The position numbers were made by a program, and so were the translations under genes. A stretch of 24,348 nt of DNA, from positions 1 through 24,348 of the IMG/VR virus record IMGVR_UViG_3300007512_000194; one strand, given 5' to 3'. Shown piece after piece: positions 7,939 to 16,646 of this stretch (position 1 is its first letter; every line of letters starts with the position of its first letter). This DNA comes from a virus. Below the pieces are notes generated by a model. It had not been told where the DNA came from. It searched no databases and worked only from the letters and a program-made list of their open reading frames with translations.

Positions 7939-9060
7939 TTATTCTCCTGGTTCCCAAGATTTATCGAAAGTGGTAGAGTCGAATCCAGATTTATCATATT
8001 CGCCTGTGTGCAGTGCCAATTCTGTCGCTGCTCTTCCCACGTCGCTCTCGTATTCGTACATTTTGGGGGCTCCTTCAGCATCTATATTGGAGCCCTCAAT
8101 GCGTGTAATAGTGGGTCTAGGCACCAACGCCGCATAGCGTGCTTCGGCGTTCGCTGTAAGTTGATCGGGGGACATGTAATAGTCGGACTTTAAGTCGTCT
8201 TCTGCCTCCAAATTCGCGACCATGACCGTCATGTTTAGGGTGCGCTCGTCGTTAGCGTCCTTACTTATAGGGGAAGAGCCCTCAAAGTCAAGCCCATATG
8301 GGAATGCAGGTTGGTGGAAATTGTTTTCCCTATCCCACCCTAATGAGTGCTCGTGGATCACATCAAAGTCAAAATTAATCTCGATAAGTTTTGGCAAAAG
8401 ATTGCCTCCAGTGGGACCTCTCTCGATAACACCGGCTTCGCCGGACAAATTATGATTAATGGTAAGCGATTTTAAGATCCCCAATAACCCATCTTTAGAA
8501 GTATGATATGCTTGAGGGTTAGAATAAGTTTCTGGGCCGGCGCCTGGGGCCTGGGCTCTGGCCAAGTTCATCACCCCCAATCTCAAAAGAGGCGATTGGG
8601 CGATAGTGGTAGCAGATCCTCGTTCCAAATATGTGGGATATAAAAATTGTGCCAACGCTTGTACCTTGGCGAGATTTTCGTAAGCTTCGCTCTGGGTGGC
8701 AGCAGGGATCTTTAACGCCAGAGAAATAGTACGTGTCGTGTTCTTAAACTGATAAATGGGATCCATGCGCCCATAAACCGTTTCTGAGTTCCAGTCCGGA
8801 GAATAAGTTTCGACGTAATTTTCAATAAAAGCTTTAAAAAACAAGCTGCGGCCGCTGGGAACATGTTTAATATCAATGACAAACCCTTTGTTGGCGAGCA
8901 TATCGGAGCCATCGGGTCCATAAACACTCCTGTTTTGATATAGTTCGTCCGGAGGGAATGTGCGATCAACTCCACCACCATTCCTCTTTAATTTAGTACT
9001 GCTAAACCAGTGGGAGCCAATAGGCTTATCGTTGTTGTTATCGTTGTTGCCACTAGACAT
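7939..9060 (-). CDS. Baseplate/tail-tube-initiator-like structural protein (gp48/gp54 position)
   Basis: A 373-residue protein. After a polar, Asn-rich start it has a conserved-looking core: VIDIKHVPSGRSLFFKAFIE (61-80), then YSPDWNSETVYGRMDPIYQF (86-105), then TTRTISLALKIPA. A second strand-rich block is LLPKLIEINFDFDVIHEHSLGW (221-242). Alternating strand patterns with 'SVYGRMDP'-like loops suggest a tube-like beta fold. Position between tape measure and LysM/hub genes matches the tube initiator or tube-cap proteins of contractile tails (T4 gp48 and gp54, P2 gpU-like). The specific family is inferred from pattern and position. The ribosome binding site AAGGAT precedes the ATG, and the gene begins six bases after the tape measure stop. 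Confidence 0.5.
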   Translation of the reverse strand: MSSGNNDNNNDKPIGSHWFSSTKLKRNGGGVDRTFPPDELYQNRSVYGPDGSDMLANKGFVIDIKHVPSGRSLFFKAFIENYVETYSPDWNSETVYGRMDPIYQFKNTTRTISLALKIPAATQSEAYENLAKVQALAQFLYPTYLERGSATTIAQSPLLRLGVMNLARAQAPGAGPETYSNPQAYHTSKDGLLGILKSLTINHNLSGEAGVIERGPTGGNLLPKLIEINFDFDVIHEHSLGWDRENNFHQPAFPYGLDFEGSSPISKDANDERTLNMTVMVANLEAEDDLKSDYYMSPDQLTANAEARYAALVPRPTITRIEGSNIDAEGAPKMYEYESDVGRAATELALHTGEYDKSGFDSTTFDKSWEPGE

Positions 9061-9066
9061 TAATTA

Positions 9067-11805
9067 TTATCCTTGTCCTGCAAAAATAGGCTTGTACTGA
9101 TCGCCCATTATCTTAACTACTTTCTCTTCCAAAAGTTTGCCGTCTAATTCAAGACGAACTGTAATATTTTGTGCGGAAGTTCCTCCGCCTGCGCCGGGTG
9201 CACCGGTAGCAGGGCGAGCGGCTGCGGTCGAAGCGCGACCAGCGGCGGCGCCGCCTCCTCCCGCAGCAAAGGCTAGGGCAATCGGTTTCAGAGATGTGGC
9301 AGCTAAAGCCATCGCTCCAAAGCCTAGCGTCAAAACCATTGTTTTCATTACGGGGATATCACTGATCGCGTCTGCAGTCCCTTGTAGTGCTGTGGATAAG
9401 CCGGCAATGTTGTCTGTTTGTAGGGCGGACATGCTAGTCATTAAGCTTTGCAGGGGGACCAGGGCGCCTCTAACAGCGCTTCCTAAGCTGCTAAAAGCTG
9501 CCGCCGTTTTTTCAAGGGCGCTCAAACTATCTATAGAAATCTCATCAATAGCCGTAGCAATACCGCGAATACCGCTAGCGGAATCACCCATCCCTCCAGT
9601 AGGAATTTCTCCGATAGATTCCATGATTGTGGCAATAGCTGTCAAATCATCTGTGGCAATAAATTTTAGAGCAAATGCGAGGGCGCCCATTCCTATCGCA
9701 AATGCTATAAGTCCGACGCCTGCAGCTACCATTCCTATAGCTCCTAACCCAAATGATAAAAGAAATGTGGTTACGAGTGCCATTTTTTCCGGGCTCAGCG
9801 CATTAAACATTTCGCCAAAACTGGAGGCCATATAGCCAATTCCAGCGGCCAATATTGCCACAGACACAATAAGAATTGCGATAGGCGGTATAACCGCCCA
9901 CAAACCAACTCCAAAAGCGGCCATGCCGGCGCCGGCGGCCGTCATTGCGGGGGTTGCTTTACTCAAGATTTTAGAGGTTAACCAAAGGGCTCCTGCAAGA
10001 GCAACGAGTTCTATAACCAGAAGAGAGGGTGACTTCATGAACATTGCGGCGGCGATGAGACCGAGAGCCAAGGCAAAAACACCTAGGGCAACTCCTGATT
10101 GAATTGCCTCCTTTTTGGACTTGCTCATAGATTCCTTCATCAGAAAGTTGGCTACTGACAATGCGCCAGTGGTTATAGCAGATGCAACTTGCATTACTTT
10201 CAGGGCCCCTAACACCGCTGTAAACGTTTTTACTATCCACATATTATCACTAAGGAAGTGTAAGAACTTGGCGGCCATAGTGGCCAGTTTCAAAAATTCA
10301 TCCGCATTGTCTGCCAAAATGTTTTGAAGCTGTTCTTGGATATTTTGAACTGATTTCGCCCTTTCCGCTTGTTGCTCATAGGACTCGGCAGATGCGTTTG
10401 TGGCGTCGGTCATTAAATCGGTGCGGCCGCTCAACATTAAAGCTAAATCGCCTACATCCGACAAGCCCAACGCGTCAGTATAAAATTGCTTTTGATAATA
10501 AGACATCGTATCAAACGAAAGTCCTGCTTGCTCGATGGCGCCGCGAATGGTCTCGAAACGAGAGGCCGGATCGGTGTCCATCATCATATCCATCGCGTTA
10601 ACAAAGTTACCACCTAATGCAGCATTGAGCTTTCCAGTCGCTGTAGCAGCATCTTCGAACGTATCGAATTTGTTGGCGATTTGCAGGACTTTGCCCATTT
10701 CCATGCCTGTCAGCTTTTGGATACGGGAGAGTTCTTTGAATGTAGAAATACCCTCCTGGCCGAATTTGGCCAGTTGTGGTCCCATAGCGGCATACTGCGC
10801 AGCCATTTCTCCGGGCACCACTTGAAGTTCGCGTGCAACAGCAGCTAATTCTAAGGCTGTGGTTTCTGCGCCTTTAATCGACTGTCCAAACATCTTCATA
10901 GACGTTTGAACACCCTTTGCCACATCGGCGGATGCAATGCCGGTTTCGGCGAGAAGTGCGGTGGTCTTTACGAGTGAGTCTTGCTGGGTTCCGCTGGCCA
11001 TTGTGAATTCGGTCACATTCGTTACAAGATCTCCGGTTGCTGTTGCTGCTTCTTCAGCAGATACGCCATACTCATTTAAAGCTTTATAATTCTCATGCAA
11101 ACGTGTGGTATATTCTGCAGGAAGTTGGAAAGTTTTTTCAAATTGCTTTTCGGCAATGTGGGCGCCCATTACCATGCTCTTAATAGAACTAAGCATAAAG
11201 TTAAATGCACCTGCAGATTTCTCGGTAGCTTTCGCCAGCAAATACATGCTTCCTTGTCCAGCTTTGCTGGCTTCCGCATATTCCTCCATAGCGTTGGTTA
11301 GCTGGGTTGTTCCTCCCAGTTGCGACTTGATAAGATCATTGGCTCGACCGGCGGCCGCGTTTTGCTCTTGCGCTAGCTCTAGTCTTTCCTGGGCGTTTTT
11401 GATGGCCGACTCCTGGACGCGAATCGCCTTCTTGCCGGCCTCTGTGTTTTTGTCTTGAAGAGAAATTTGTTCGCGTGCTTTCTCGATTATTTTCTGCTGC
11501 TGTTCGATTTGATTCTCATGCAGCATCTGATTGTTTTCAAGGCTTCGCCCCAAGGTCCTGATCTGGTCTTCCTGTTGCTTAAGGAGATCAATTTGTTCCT
11601 CGATGGCGGTTGATTCCTTTCGGCGCGCCTCTTGAGTTGCGCGCACCTTATCGAGGTTCTGTGTCAGGACCCCTTGAGCGTCCCGGAGTTGTCTTTCAAC
11701 ATCATCGCCGGCGGCTTTCTTTGCTTTAAGAAGCTCAAGTTCTTCTCTGGCAAGTTCAACAGCCTCCTGTTGTCTTCGTAGTTCTTCCTTGGTGGGCGCG
11801 GCCAT
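9067..11805 (-). CDS. Tail tape measure protein
   Basis: A 912-residue protein with the standard tape measure architecture. Residues 1-155 are a long, charged heptad-rich coiled coil (many E, Q, K, R and L). Residues 200-500 are an Ala/Thr/Gly-rich helical region. Several hydrophobic segments follow at about 523-555, 570-612, 622-660, 675-715 and 821-849. A low-complexity Ala/Gly/Pro linker (848-875) leads to a strand-rich end (ITVRLELDGKLLEEKVV). Tape measures fill the tail tube, set its length and pass out at infection, when the hydrophobic segments may enter the host membrane. The gene follows a terminator and a copy of the ACTATTTA motif, so it probably heads its own transcript. Its ribosome binding site is weak (GGGAAC). 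Confidence 0.9.
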   Translation of the reverse strand: MAAPTKEELRRQQEAVELAREELELLKAKKAAGDDVERQLRDAQGVLTQNLDKVRATQEARRKESTAIEEQIDLLKQQEDQIRTLGRSLENNQMLHENQIEQQQKIIEKAREQISLQDKNTEAGKKAIRVQESAIKNAQERLELAQEQNAAAGRANDLIKSQLGGTTQLTNAMEEYAEASKAGQGSMYLLAKATEKSAGAFNFMLSSIKSMVMGAHIAEKQFEKTFQLPAEYTTRLHENYKALNEYGVSAEEAATATGDLVTNVTEFTMASGTQQDSLVKTTALLAETGIASADVAKGVQTSMKMFGQSIKGAETTALELAAVARELQVVPGEMAAQYAAMGPQLAKFGQEGISTFKELSRIQKLTGMEMGKVLQIANKFDTFEDAATATGKLNAALGGNFVNAMDMMMDTDPASRFETIRGAIEQAGLSFDTMSYYQKQFYTDALGLSDVGDLALMLSGRTDLMTDATNASAESYEQQAERAKSVQNIQEQLQNILADNADEFLKLATMAAKFLHFLSDNMWIVKTFTAVLGALKVMQVASAITTGALSVANFLMKESMSKSKKEAIQSGVALGVFALALGLIAAAMFMKSPSLLVIELVALAGALWLTSKILSKATPAMTAAGAGMAAFGVGLWAVIPPIAILIVSVAILAAGIGYMASSFGEMFNALSPEKMALVTTFLLSFGLGAIGMVAAGVGLIAFAIGMGALAFALKFIATDDLTAIATIMESIGEIPTGGMGDSASGIRGIATAIDEISIDSLSALEKTAAAFSSLGSAVRGALVPLQSLMTSMSALQTDNIAGLSTALQGTADAISDIPVMKTMVLTLGFGAMALAATSLKPIALAFAAGGGGAAAGRASTAAARPATGAPGAGGGTSAQNITVRLELDGKLLEEKVVKIMGDQYKPIFAGQG

Positions 11806-11836
11806 ATATTAAGTTCCCGGGATCTAGCGTCTTCAG

Positions 11837-11844
11837 TAAATAGT
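11837..11844 (-). promoter_or_regulatory. ACTATTTA intergenic motif, candidate late promoter of tape measure operon
   Basis: Minus-strand ACTATTTA lies 31 bases before the tape measure start and seven bases after the T8 tract of the preceding terminator. It is one of five exact copies found in intergenic gaps, all pointing the same way. Function is inferred from recurrence and position. Confidence 0.55.
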
Positions 11845-11850
11845 TTGCAT

Positions 11851-11876
11851 AAAAAAAAGACAGGGCATGCCTGTCT
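11851..11876 (-). terminator. Rho-independent terminator after the chaperone-like gene
   Basis: On the minus strand AGACAGG pairs with CCTGTCT around the loop CATGC (11858-11876), followed at once by eight T residues (11851-11858). It begins two bases after the stop of the 75-codon gene, so it ends the transcript carrying tube, gp26-like and chaperone-like genes. Confidence 0.85.
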
Positions 11877-11877
11877 C

Positions 11878-12105
11878 TTAATACTTCGTAGGTGCAGTGG
11901 GCTGGTTAAAAGGCGTTAAAGTCTGGATATTGGAGCCTTTGCCGCCCTGAGAAGCTTTTTCGATTGCGTCCGATTCTGCCTCAAGCTGTCTTACGAGACG
12001 TTCTACGAACCACGTCCTAAGACCTACGGGAAGATTATAAGCTTCCGTAAATGACCAACCGCCTGAATATTTTAAGAAGAAGAACTGCTCATACACGTTC
12101 TCCAC
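11878..12105 (-). CDS. Small tail-assembly chaperone-like frame, possibly expressed as a frameshift extension
   Basis: A 75-codon frame encoding NVYEQFFFLKYSGGWSFTEA, then YNLPVGLRTWFVERLVRQLE and a Ser/Gly/Thr-rich tail. The aromatic-rich helix-turn (FFLKY.GGWSF.EAYNLP) followed by an amphipathic helix looks like the small proteins found just before tape measures in T4-like phages. Position between a tube-proximal gene and the tape measure is that of tail-assembly chaperones (lambda G/T, P2 E/E'). The only in-frame start is GTG at 12105, four bases after the gp26-like stop, with no convincing ribosome binding site. The frame is open upstream as far as the T7 run at 12124-12130, so it may instead be made as a +1 or -2 frameshift extension of the upstream gene. 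A strong terminator follows its stop. Confidence 0.65.
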   Translation of the reverse strand: MENVYEQFFFLKYSGGWSFTEAYNLPVGLRTWFVERLVRQLEAESDAIEKASQGGKGSNIQTLTPFNQPTAPTKY

Positions 12106-12109
12106 ATAT

Positions 12110-12970
12110 TCATCGGTCAGGCCAAAAAAAGTCCGCGGTCAGCGGAACCTCCATTTCCTGATCATGGCCACATTCGCCACAGCTAAACTCTTGGTTTAAA
12201 TCGATATTGGGAGCTACCATCTTATAAGCGAGTCGCAAATGGCGAGCATCTATAGACGGAATGTTTTCCACCAAATAGTTACAGGCCTGGGTCGAATCAT
12301 CACCATTAACAGCCACAATCATATTGCGGAGTTGAGTTGTAACTGCTTTCTCGTAAGAACTCTTTTGCTTGTTGCGGGCGCCTTTCAAAATGGCCTTTTC
12401 ATCTCGGCCAATTAAAAGTCGAAAAGTAGCAGTAACTTGAGTACTGGGAAGGATCGTTTCAAACGTCCCATCGCCGTGGTTAACAATATCCAGATCGGTT
12501 TCCCCCGTGGTGCCATCAAAGACATTCGCCTCGTTTAGATCAAAAGAATAATCTTGCGAAGCTTCGCATGCAGGACACGTCACTTTCGTCGTATAAATAT
12601 TTCCATACGCAGATGAACGGATAGCAATAAGAATCGCATTTCTGTCGCCTACTAATACATTATCGGCGTTGATCCGATTATCCATTATTAAGTTCTGAAT
12701 GACTCGATCTAGAGCTACCCCCTTTTTAAGGAGTGTCCGGGAAGTTAAAATATCTTCCTCTTTGGCGGTCATTTGTTTAATCTCAATACTTTCCTGCCCA
12801 TGCAATGGGTGGTCTTCAGGATAGAATCGCCCCTGGGAGGGGAGTTCTACATATTCAGTTGGGATCACAAATGAGAATCCCGATGTTTCTTGTTGTAACG
12901 CTTGGGGTGGGGGTCCACTGTTATCTGGGGTGGTGTCACCCATGCCCAAGCGATCTTTATTGCGTGACAA
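12110..12970 (-). CDS. gp26: T4 gp26-like baseplate hub/tail assembly protein with two CxxC pairs
   Basis: A 286-residue protein with the pattern of the gp26-type family of T4-like phages: VELPSQGRFYPEDHPLHGQE (41-60), then IEIKQMTAKEEDILTSRTLL (62-81) and KKGVALDRVIQNLI. Two Cys pairs, C132/C135 (CPAC) and C264/C267 (CGEC), could together bind one zinc ion and bring both ends of the core together. In T4, gp26 acts in baseplate hub assembly; by position this gene also corresponds to the tape-measure chaperones of other phages. The start is TTG at 12970, supported by AAGAGGTG four bases upstream and by an in-frame stop just before it. The next ATG is codon 10 and has no ribosome binding site. 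The gene ends ADFFWPDR, and the two Phe codons lie within a T7 run. Confidence 0.65.
   Translation of the reverse strand: MSRNKDRLGMGDTTPDNSGPPPQALQQETSGFSFVIPTEYVELPSQGRFYPEDHPLHGQESIEIKQMTAKEEDILTSRTLLKKGVALDRVIQNLIMDNRINADNVLVGDRNAILIAIRSSAYGNIYTTKVTCPACEASQDYSFDLNEANVFDGTTGETDLDIVNHGDGTFETILPSTQVTATFRLLIGRDEKAILKGARNKQKSSYEKAVTTQLRNMIVAVNGDDSTQACNYLVENIPSIDARHLRLAYKMVAPNIDLNQEFSCGECGHDQEMEVPLTADFFWPDR
12124..12130 (-). other. Candidate slippery site (T7) for +1/-2 frameshift between the gp26-like and 75-codon frames
   Basis: In the gp26-like frame the RNA reads GAC TTT TTT TGG CCT GAC CGA TGA. A +1 slip of the second Phe codon on the T7 run gives TTT TTT GGC CTG ACC GAT, which enters the 75-codon frame. 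The product would be about 363 residues, with the junction FFGLTDEYVENVYEQ. A GGAGG lies 17 bases upstream. No stimulatory downstream structure was recognised. Confidence 0.4.
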
Positions 12971-12999
12971 TATTCACCTCTTGTTCTTTGTTAAAATTC

Positions 13000-13596
13000 T
13001 TAGCTGTTGCCGCCGCCGACAGACCAGAACTTATTCTTCTCGCCAGTGGCTGTCGTCTTATCGCGAATGCTCTTTCCTCGGGCTTCCAGAGTTGCCCAAT
13101 CGTACTTCATCGTAACCGTCAATACCGTTAAATCATCTTTTCCGTATTCTAAGTCACCGTACTTAATTTCAGTAATGAAAGCATTGTTAAGCGTCCAGGT
13201 TTCGAGGGCGACTCCGTTAGAATCGATCTGCTCGACCGTCACAACACCCAGCGCCGTCGAAGCGCTAGCCTTTGTCATCGTGCTGTTGTCGCCCGGGGTA
13301 GGAATTTTATATCCGCCGGCTTGAACGATGTCTGTCAAGGATGCTGCCATGTCAGGATCGACTGGGTCGACCAATGTTACCGATACATCCTGCCACGTAA
13401 CAGCGCCAGGATAATAAAAGGTGTGATTCAAATACTTGTGCTCTGTCGAAGCGATTTGAAAAGAAGGCTTTGTAGCGGTTTTTGCGTACCAAAGCGTGTT
13501 ATCGCTAAGTCCGTTAAAGCGCACTACAAATCTAAATGACCTTTTGGGATCGTTTAGCGCGGGGTTGTTAGAATGATTGGTTGACCAGAATGGCAT
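13000..13596 (-). CDS. gp19: Tail tube protein (gp19 type)
   Basis: A 198-residue protein, slightly longer than T4 gp19 (about 163). The N-terminal part reads RSFRFVVRFNGL, followed by KPSFQIASTEHKYLNHTFYY (43-62) and PGAVTWQDVSVTLVDP. 'K.SF.....EHKYLNH.F.YPG...W..V..T..D' is a hallmark of T4-like tube proteins. The protein forms hexameric rings that stack inside the sheath as the DNA channel. Position directly after the sheath gene is the T4 order (18 then 19). The gene has its own candidate promoter 30 bases before its ATG and a GGAG ribosome binding site, consistent with high copy number. Confidence 0.9.
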   Translation of the reverse strand: MPFWSTNHSNNPALNDPKRSFRFVVRFNGLSDNTLWYAKTATKPSFQIASTEHKYLNHTFYYPGAVTWQDVSVTLVDPVDPDMAASLTDIVQAGGYKIPTPGDNSTMTKASASTALGVVTVEQIDSNGVALETWTLNNAFITEIKYGDLEYGKDDLTVLTVTMKYDWATLEARGKSIRDKTTATGEKNKFWSVGGGNS

Positions 13597-13626
13597 GATT
13601 TAGGTACTCCTATAAGGTTTCAAAAT

Positions 13627-13634
13627 TAAATAGT
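13627..13634 (-). promoter_or_regulatory. ACTATTTA intergenic motif, candidate late promoter of tail tube operon
   Basis: Minus-strand ACTATTTA lies 30 bases before the tube start codon, in the 64-base gap after the sheath gene, and is preceded by a short hairpin (13637-13656). It is one of five exact same-orientation copies. Confidence 0.55.
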
Positions 13635-13636
13635 CA

Positions 13637-13656
13637 ACGGAAGGAAAAACTCCCGT
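13637..13656 (-). other. Short hairpin between sheath stop and tube promoter motif (weak attenuator candidate)
   Basis: Minus-strand ACGGGAG can pair with CTTCCGT (seven pairs, one of them G-T) around the loop TTTTTC. No T tract follows the stem, so it is not a classical terminator; it could be an RNA end or processing structure of the sheath message. Confidence 0.3.
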
Positions 13657-13660
13657 ATCT

Positions 13661-16591
13661 TTAGTCATCAAAAGATGCTCCCGTCGAGGCAATCACAAAA
13701 TCAATCGCAATGAACTCAATAGAGCGTGCAGGTTTAACCATAATCTTGGCATACATAATATTCTGGTCAATCAAATCTGGGGTTGTAGTAGATTCGTCCA
13801 GGACCAGTCTATATTCGGTAAGTCCCAATCTCACGACTGCGTTCTGCAGGAAGGGCTCGACAAGTCCCTTAAATCTCGCCCACGTCGCTTGTACGTTTTG
13901 CTCAAACAGAATTTGAGTGGAGAGAATAGAAATCTGCTTCTTCAAGTAGATAACGAGTCGGCGTACATTAATACGGTCCAAGGCACTTTGGCGCTCTTGA
14001 AGCGTCTTCTGCCCAAACACCACAATTCCGCTAGAGGGGAACGAGGCAATCGGATTAATGCGCGCATCGTAAAGAGTGTCGCGCTCTTTAGATGTCAGTC
14101 TCTCAGTCACAGAAGTAACTGGAATACCTGCTGCGCCATCACTAAGACCGCCGCGATTGAAGCCCGCAGGAGCGAACCACAATTCAGACGAAGCTTGTGA
14201 AGATGCCAGCACTCCCATCATTGCGACGGAAGGCGGAATCCACAGCATGCGGCCTGTTCGGTCGTCTACTGTCTGGACCCACGGATAGAAAGTTGCGCCA
14301 TAACTGGAGTCAATTCGACGATTCCGAAGGGTTGTGGCTGCTTGCTGGGGGGTTGTGGCGATACGGGAAGCCTTTGTGCTGCGAGAAGAATAAGATCCTT
14401 CAGAAGCAGGGAGGTATACATTAGGCAGGTCAATGAGAGACATCGCATCTGCGCGCTCTTCACAAACGTTTACCATATGTGTAGTCAGGCCCGGAACCGT
14501 TACGCCGGGTGCGGCCAAGAGATTCATATTAAGAGACTCAGGGTCGGCTACTGTATCAACAGCGCGCTTAATCGTGTTATAAGCATAGCTATTGCGATCA
14601 TCTACACTGCTAATGTCTGTCATTCCAGTGTTATATAGAGGATCGGGCTTTGTGATATCCCAGCCATCGAAGCCACCCCAAATAGGAGCGGTGAATTGGC
14701 TGTATCCGAGGTCTAAGATATCGCCGTAGGAGGCACTCGTTACAGACTTAGAGGAGGCGCGAGATCCGGATTCATAATAGTATCCGCCGGAACTGCAAGA
14801 GAGCACATTATCAAGAGTGAAAATATACGCATAAGATTCAATACCGGCAACCGCGGTGCTGTTTACTGGATCGTCAACAGATGTTGCAGTCCAGAAACGA
14901 TGCATTGAGGCCACGCTCGGATCCCAGCGGGTGCTAGTCGACGAACGCGTGCTTTGGAATCCAAAGTAGGCATCAGTATTATCTGCTAAGCCGCCATCAG
15001 ATGCCGACAAGCGAGTCTGTGCAACGGGGAATCCGAGACTCGCAGTCAGGGCCAGCGCTTGTCCGGCGAGACCAACGCTGGACAAGAGTGTTGAACCACT
15101 CAGAAGTGTTGGGGTATTAAAGATCATCAAATTCTGGTCAGTCAAGTCGACTGAAGAACTAACAGAGATTCCGCTCGTAAACCGGGGCGGCCCATAATAT
15201 CCGAAGGGAAGCAATTCGGCGTCAGTGCCGCCGGCTTCTACAGTCGCATTCATTTCCACATACACGAACTTAGATTGGTTTGCATATTCTCCATAAGTCT
15301 TCAATCGACGACTAGTGGTATCCCAAGATGTATACTGATCTCCAATCTTGCGAGAAAGGAAATTGGGGGAAGTGGGATCGAGCGTACAGTTATCAAACCG
15401 TTCCATCACTTGAACATTACTATCGGTATCTGACAGAGCGCGAAGAACCACGCTGAATGTTCCGTAGTCACTTACCGTAGAGGTGGACTTACGAATGTTC
15501 TCAATAGAAACCTTAACGTTCTTTTGGAGCCACTCGCCGTGTCCGCGGTCTTTAAGACGGAAAAGCTGTTGCATCTGATCCGGACGGAAGGAAGCGGGAG
15601 TTCCAAGGTCTTGACCAATGAACCAACCGGCTTTACCAAGGGCCGAGTCTGCACTAACCCCCTGAACATTGTGAGGCCCTGTTGTGTTAGCGCTATTCAA
15701 TGCTATAGGAAGGATACATCCATGGAGAGCAGCAGAGGTAAGAGAACTTCCGCTCGTCACTGTAAAGAGAGCGGGATTTGAATGGATACCATCGCGAATT
15801 TCTTGTTCGAAACTCTCACCAAGCCAATAGTTTTTCTTCGACGAGGCCGGTGCAAATGTTCCTGCAGCCGCCACTAGTTGAGGATTGGTGTTAAAACGCT
15901 TGCGAATGAAGAGATCGGAACTATCATCAAGATTAAAGCGAATTTTTTCGCTGGCTAAGTCGTTGTTTCGAATCTCCACCGTAAAAGAATTGGCGGTGGC
16001 AGTATCGTTAGCTATGACCTGCCCAATAGAAGCAGTCGTAGCTGTGGAGCGCATTAGCGTCCCACTTAAAGCAATTGAAGCATTATCATCTACGTACCAA
16101 ATAGCAGCCAGGACGCCTTGTAGTCCGGCTGTCCCACCTACTATGGTACCAGAGCCAGACGGCCAGATCCAGAGTCCGTAGGCGCCTCCGTTAGCAGCAT
16201 AAGTGGCCCCGGGGCTCTCAGTTGTTTTCCAACCAGCGAGCGCGGTAGAGGCGCCTGTGTTATTAGCGTGTTGCTCACCTAAGAGGCGCACATATGTCAG
16301 GGGCGCCACATTGGCACGCAAAAAAGCTTTAGCGGCATAAGTACCGTACATTGCGGATTGGTAGTTGCCATCGCGATAAACATCGCCGCCGGTACCTCCG
16401 GGTACTGTATCTCCGAACACTTCTACAAATTCAGAGTAAGAGCGGACCTTAACAGGTTGCATAGCGGGGCCCCTAGAGGCACGACCAATAACAACAGGTC
16501 CAATTTCTTCTGCTGACTTGGGAATGAAAGAGTTGTCGATCTCATTGATAAAAACACCAGGAGAGACAAACTTAAAGTTTTTTACTGACAT
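13661..16591 (-). CDS. gp18: Contractile tail sheath protein (gp18 type, enlarged)
   Basis: A 976-residue protein. The start (FVSPGVFINEIDNSFIP, residues 8-24, followed by GPVVIGRASRGP) is the sheath N-terminal arm. The C-terminal third carries WIPPSVAMMGV, WFAPAGFNRGG (ending near 815), the strand IVVFGQKTLQ (about 856-865) and NVRRLVIYLKKQISILSTQI, then an end rich in hydrophobic strands (IMVKPARSIEFIAIDFVIAS). These are the conserved parts of the contractile sheath fold. T4 gp18 has 659 residues; the extra ~300 here lie in the middle (about 110-700), which is Ser/Thr/Gly-rich and probably forms surface-exposed domains. The gene has AAGGAA as ribosome binding site and a candidate promoter 55 bases upstream. 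Confidence 0.93.
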   Translation of the reverse strand: MSVKNFKFVSPGVFINEIDNSFIPKSAEEIGPVVIGRASRGPAMQPVKVRSYSEFVEVFGDTVPGGTGGDVYRDGNYQSAMYGTYAAKAFLRANVAPLTYVRLLGEQHANNTGASTALAGWKTTESPGATYAANGGAYGLWIWPSGSGTIVGGTAGLQGVLAAIWYVDDNASIALSGTLMRSTATTASIGQVIANDTATANSFTVEIRNNDLASEKIRFNLDDSSDLFIRKRFNTNPQLVAAAGTFAPASSKKNYWLGESFEQEIRDGIHSNPALFTVTSGSSLTSAALHGCILPIALNSANTTGPHNVQGVSADSALGKAGWFIGQDLGTPASFRPDQMQQLFRLKDRGHGEWLQKNVKVSIENIRKSTSTVSDYGTFSVVLRALSDTDSNVQVMERFDNCTLDPTSPNFLSRKIGDQYTSWDTTSRRLKTYGEYANQSKFVYVEMNATVEAGGTDAELLPFGYYGPPRFTSGISVSSSVDLTDQNLMIFNTPTLLSGSTLLSSVGLAGQALALTASLGFPVAQTRLSASDGGLADNTDAYFGFQSTRSSTSTRWDPSVASMHRFWTATSVDDPVNSTAVAGIESYAYIFTLDNVLSCSSGGYYYESGSRASSKSVTSASYGDILDLGYSQFTAPIWGGFDGWDITKPDPLYNTGMTDISSVDDRNSYAYNTIKRAVDTVADPESLNMNLLAAPGVTVPGLTTHMVNVCEERADAMSLIDLPNVYLPASEGSYSSRSTKASRIATTPQQAATTLRNRRIDSSYGATFYPWVQTVDDRTGRMLWIPPSVAMMGVLASSQASSELWFAPAGFNRGGLSDGAAGIPVTSVTERLTSKERDTLYDARINPIASFPSSGIVVFGQKTLQERQSALDRINVRRLVIYLKKQISILSTQILFEQNVQATWARFKGLVEPFLQNAVVRLGLTEYRLVLDESTTTPDLIDQNIMYAKIMVKPARSIEFIAIDFVIASTGASFDD

Positions 16592-16646
16592 ATTTGTGAT
16601 TCCTTTTAAGACAATGGGCTAAAATTACGCCACTGTAATCATTAAT

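Noticed and set aside
9137-9835. Plus-strand open frame of 232 codons, Ala/Pro rich
   Set aside because: It lies exactly opposite the Ala/Gly-rich hydrophobic end of the tape measure, has no credible ribosome binding site, and low-complexity coding DNA often leaves the antisense frame open.
11858-11876. AGACAGG hairpin as an operator
   Set aside because: The immediate T8 tract and position just after a stop codon make a terminator the simpler explanation.
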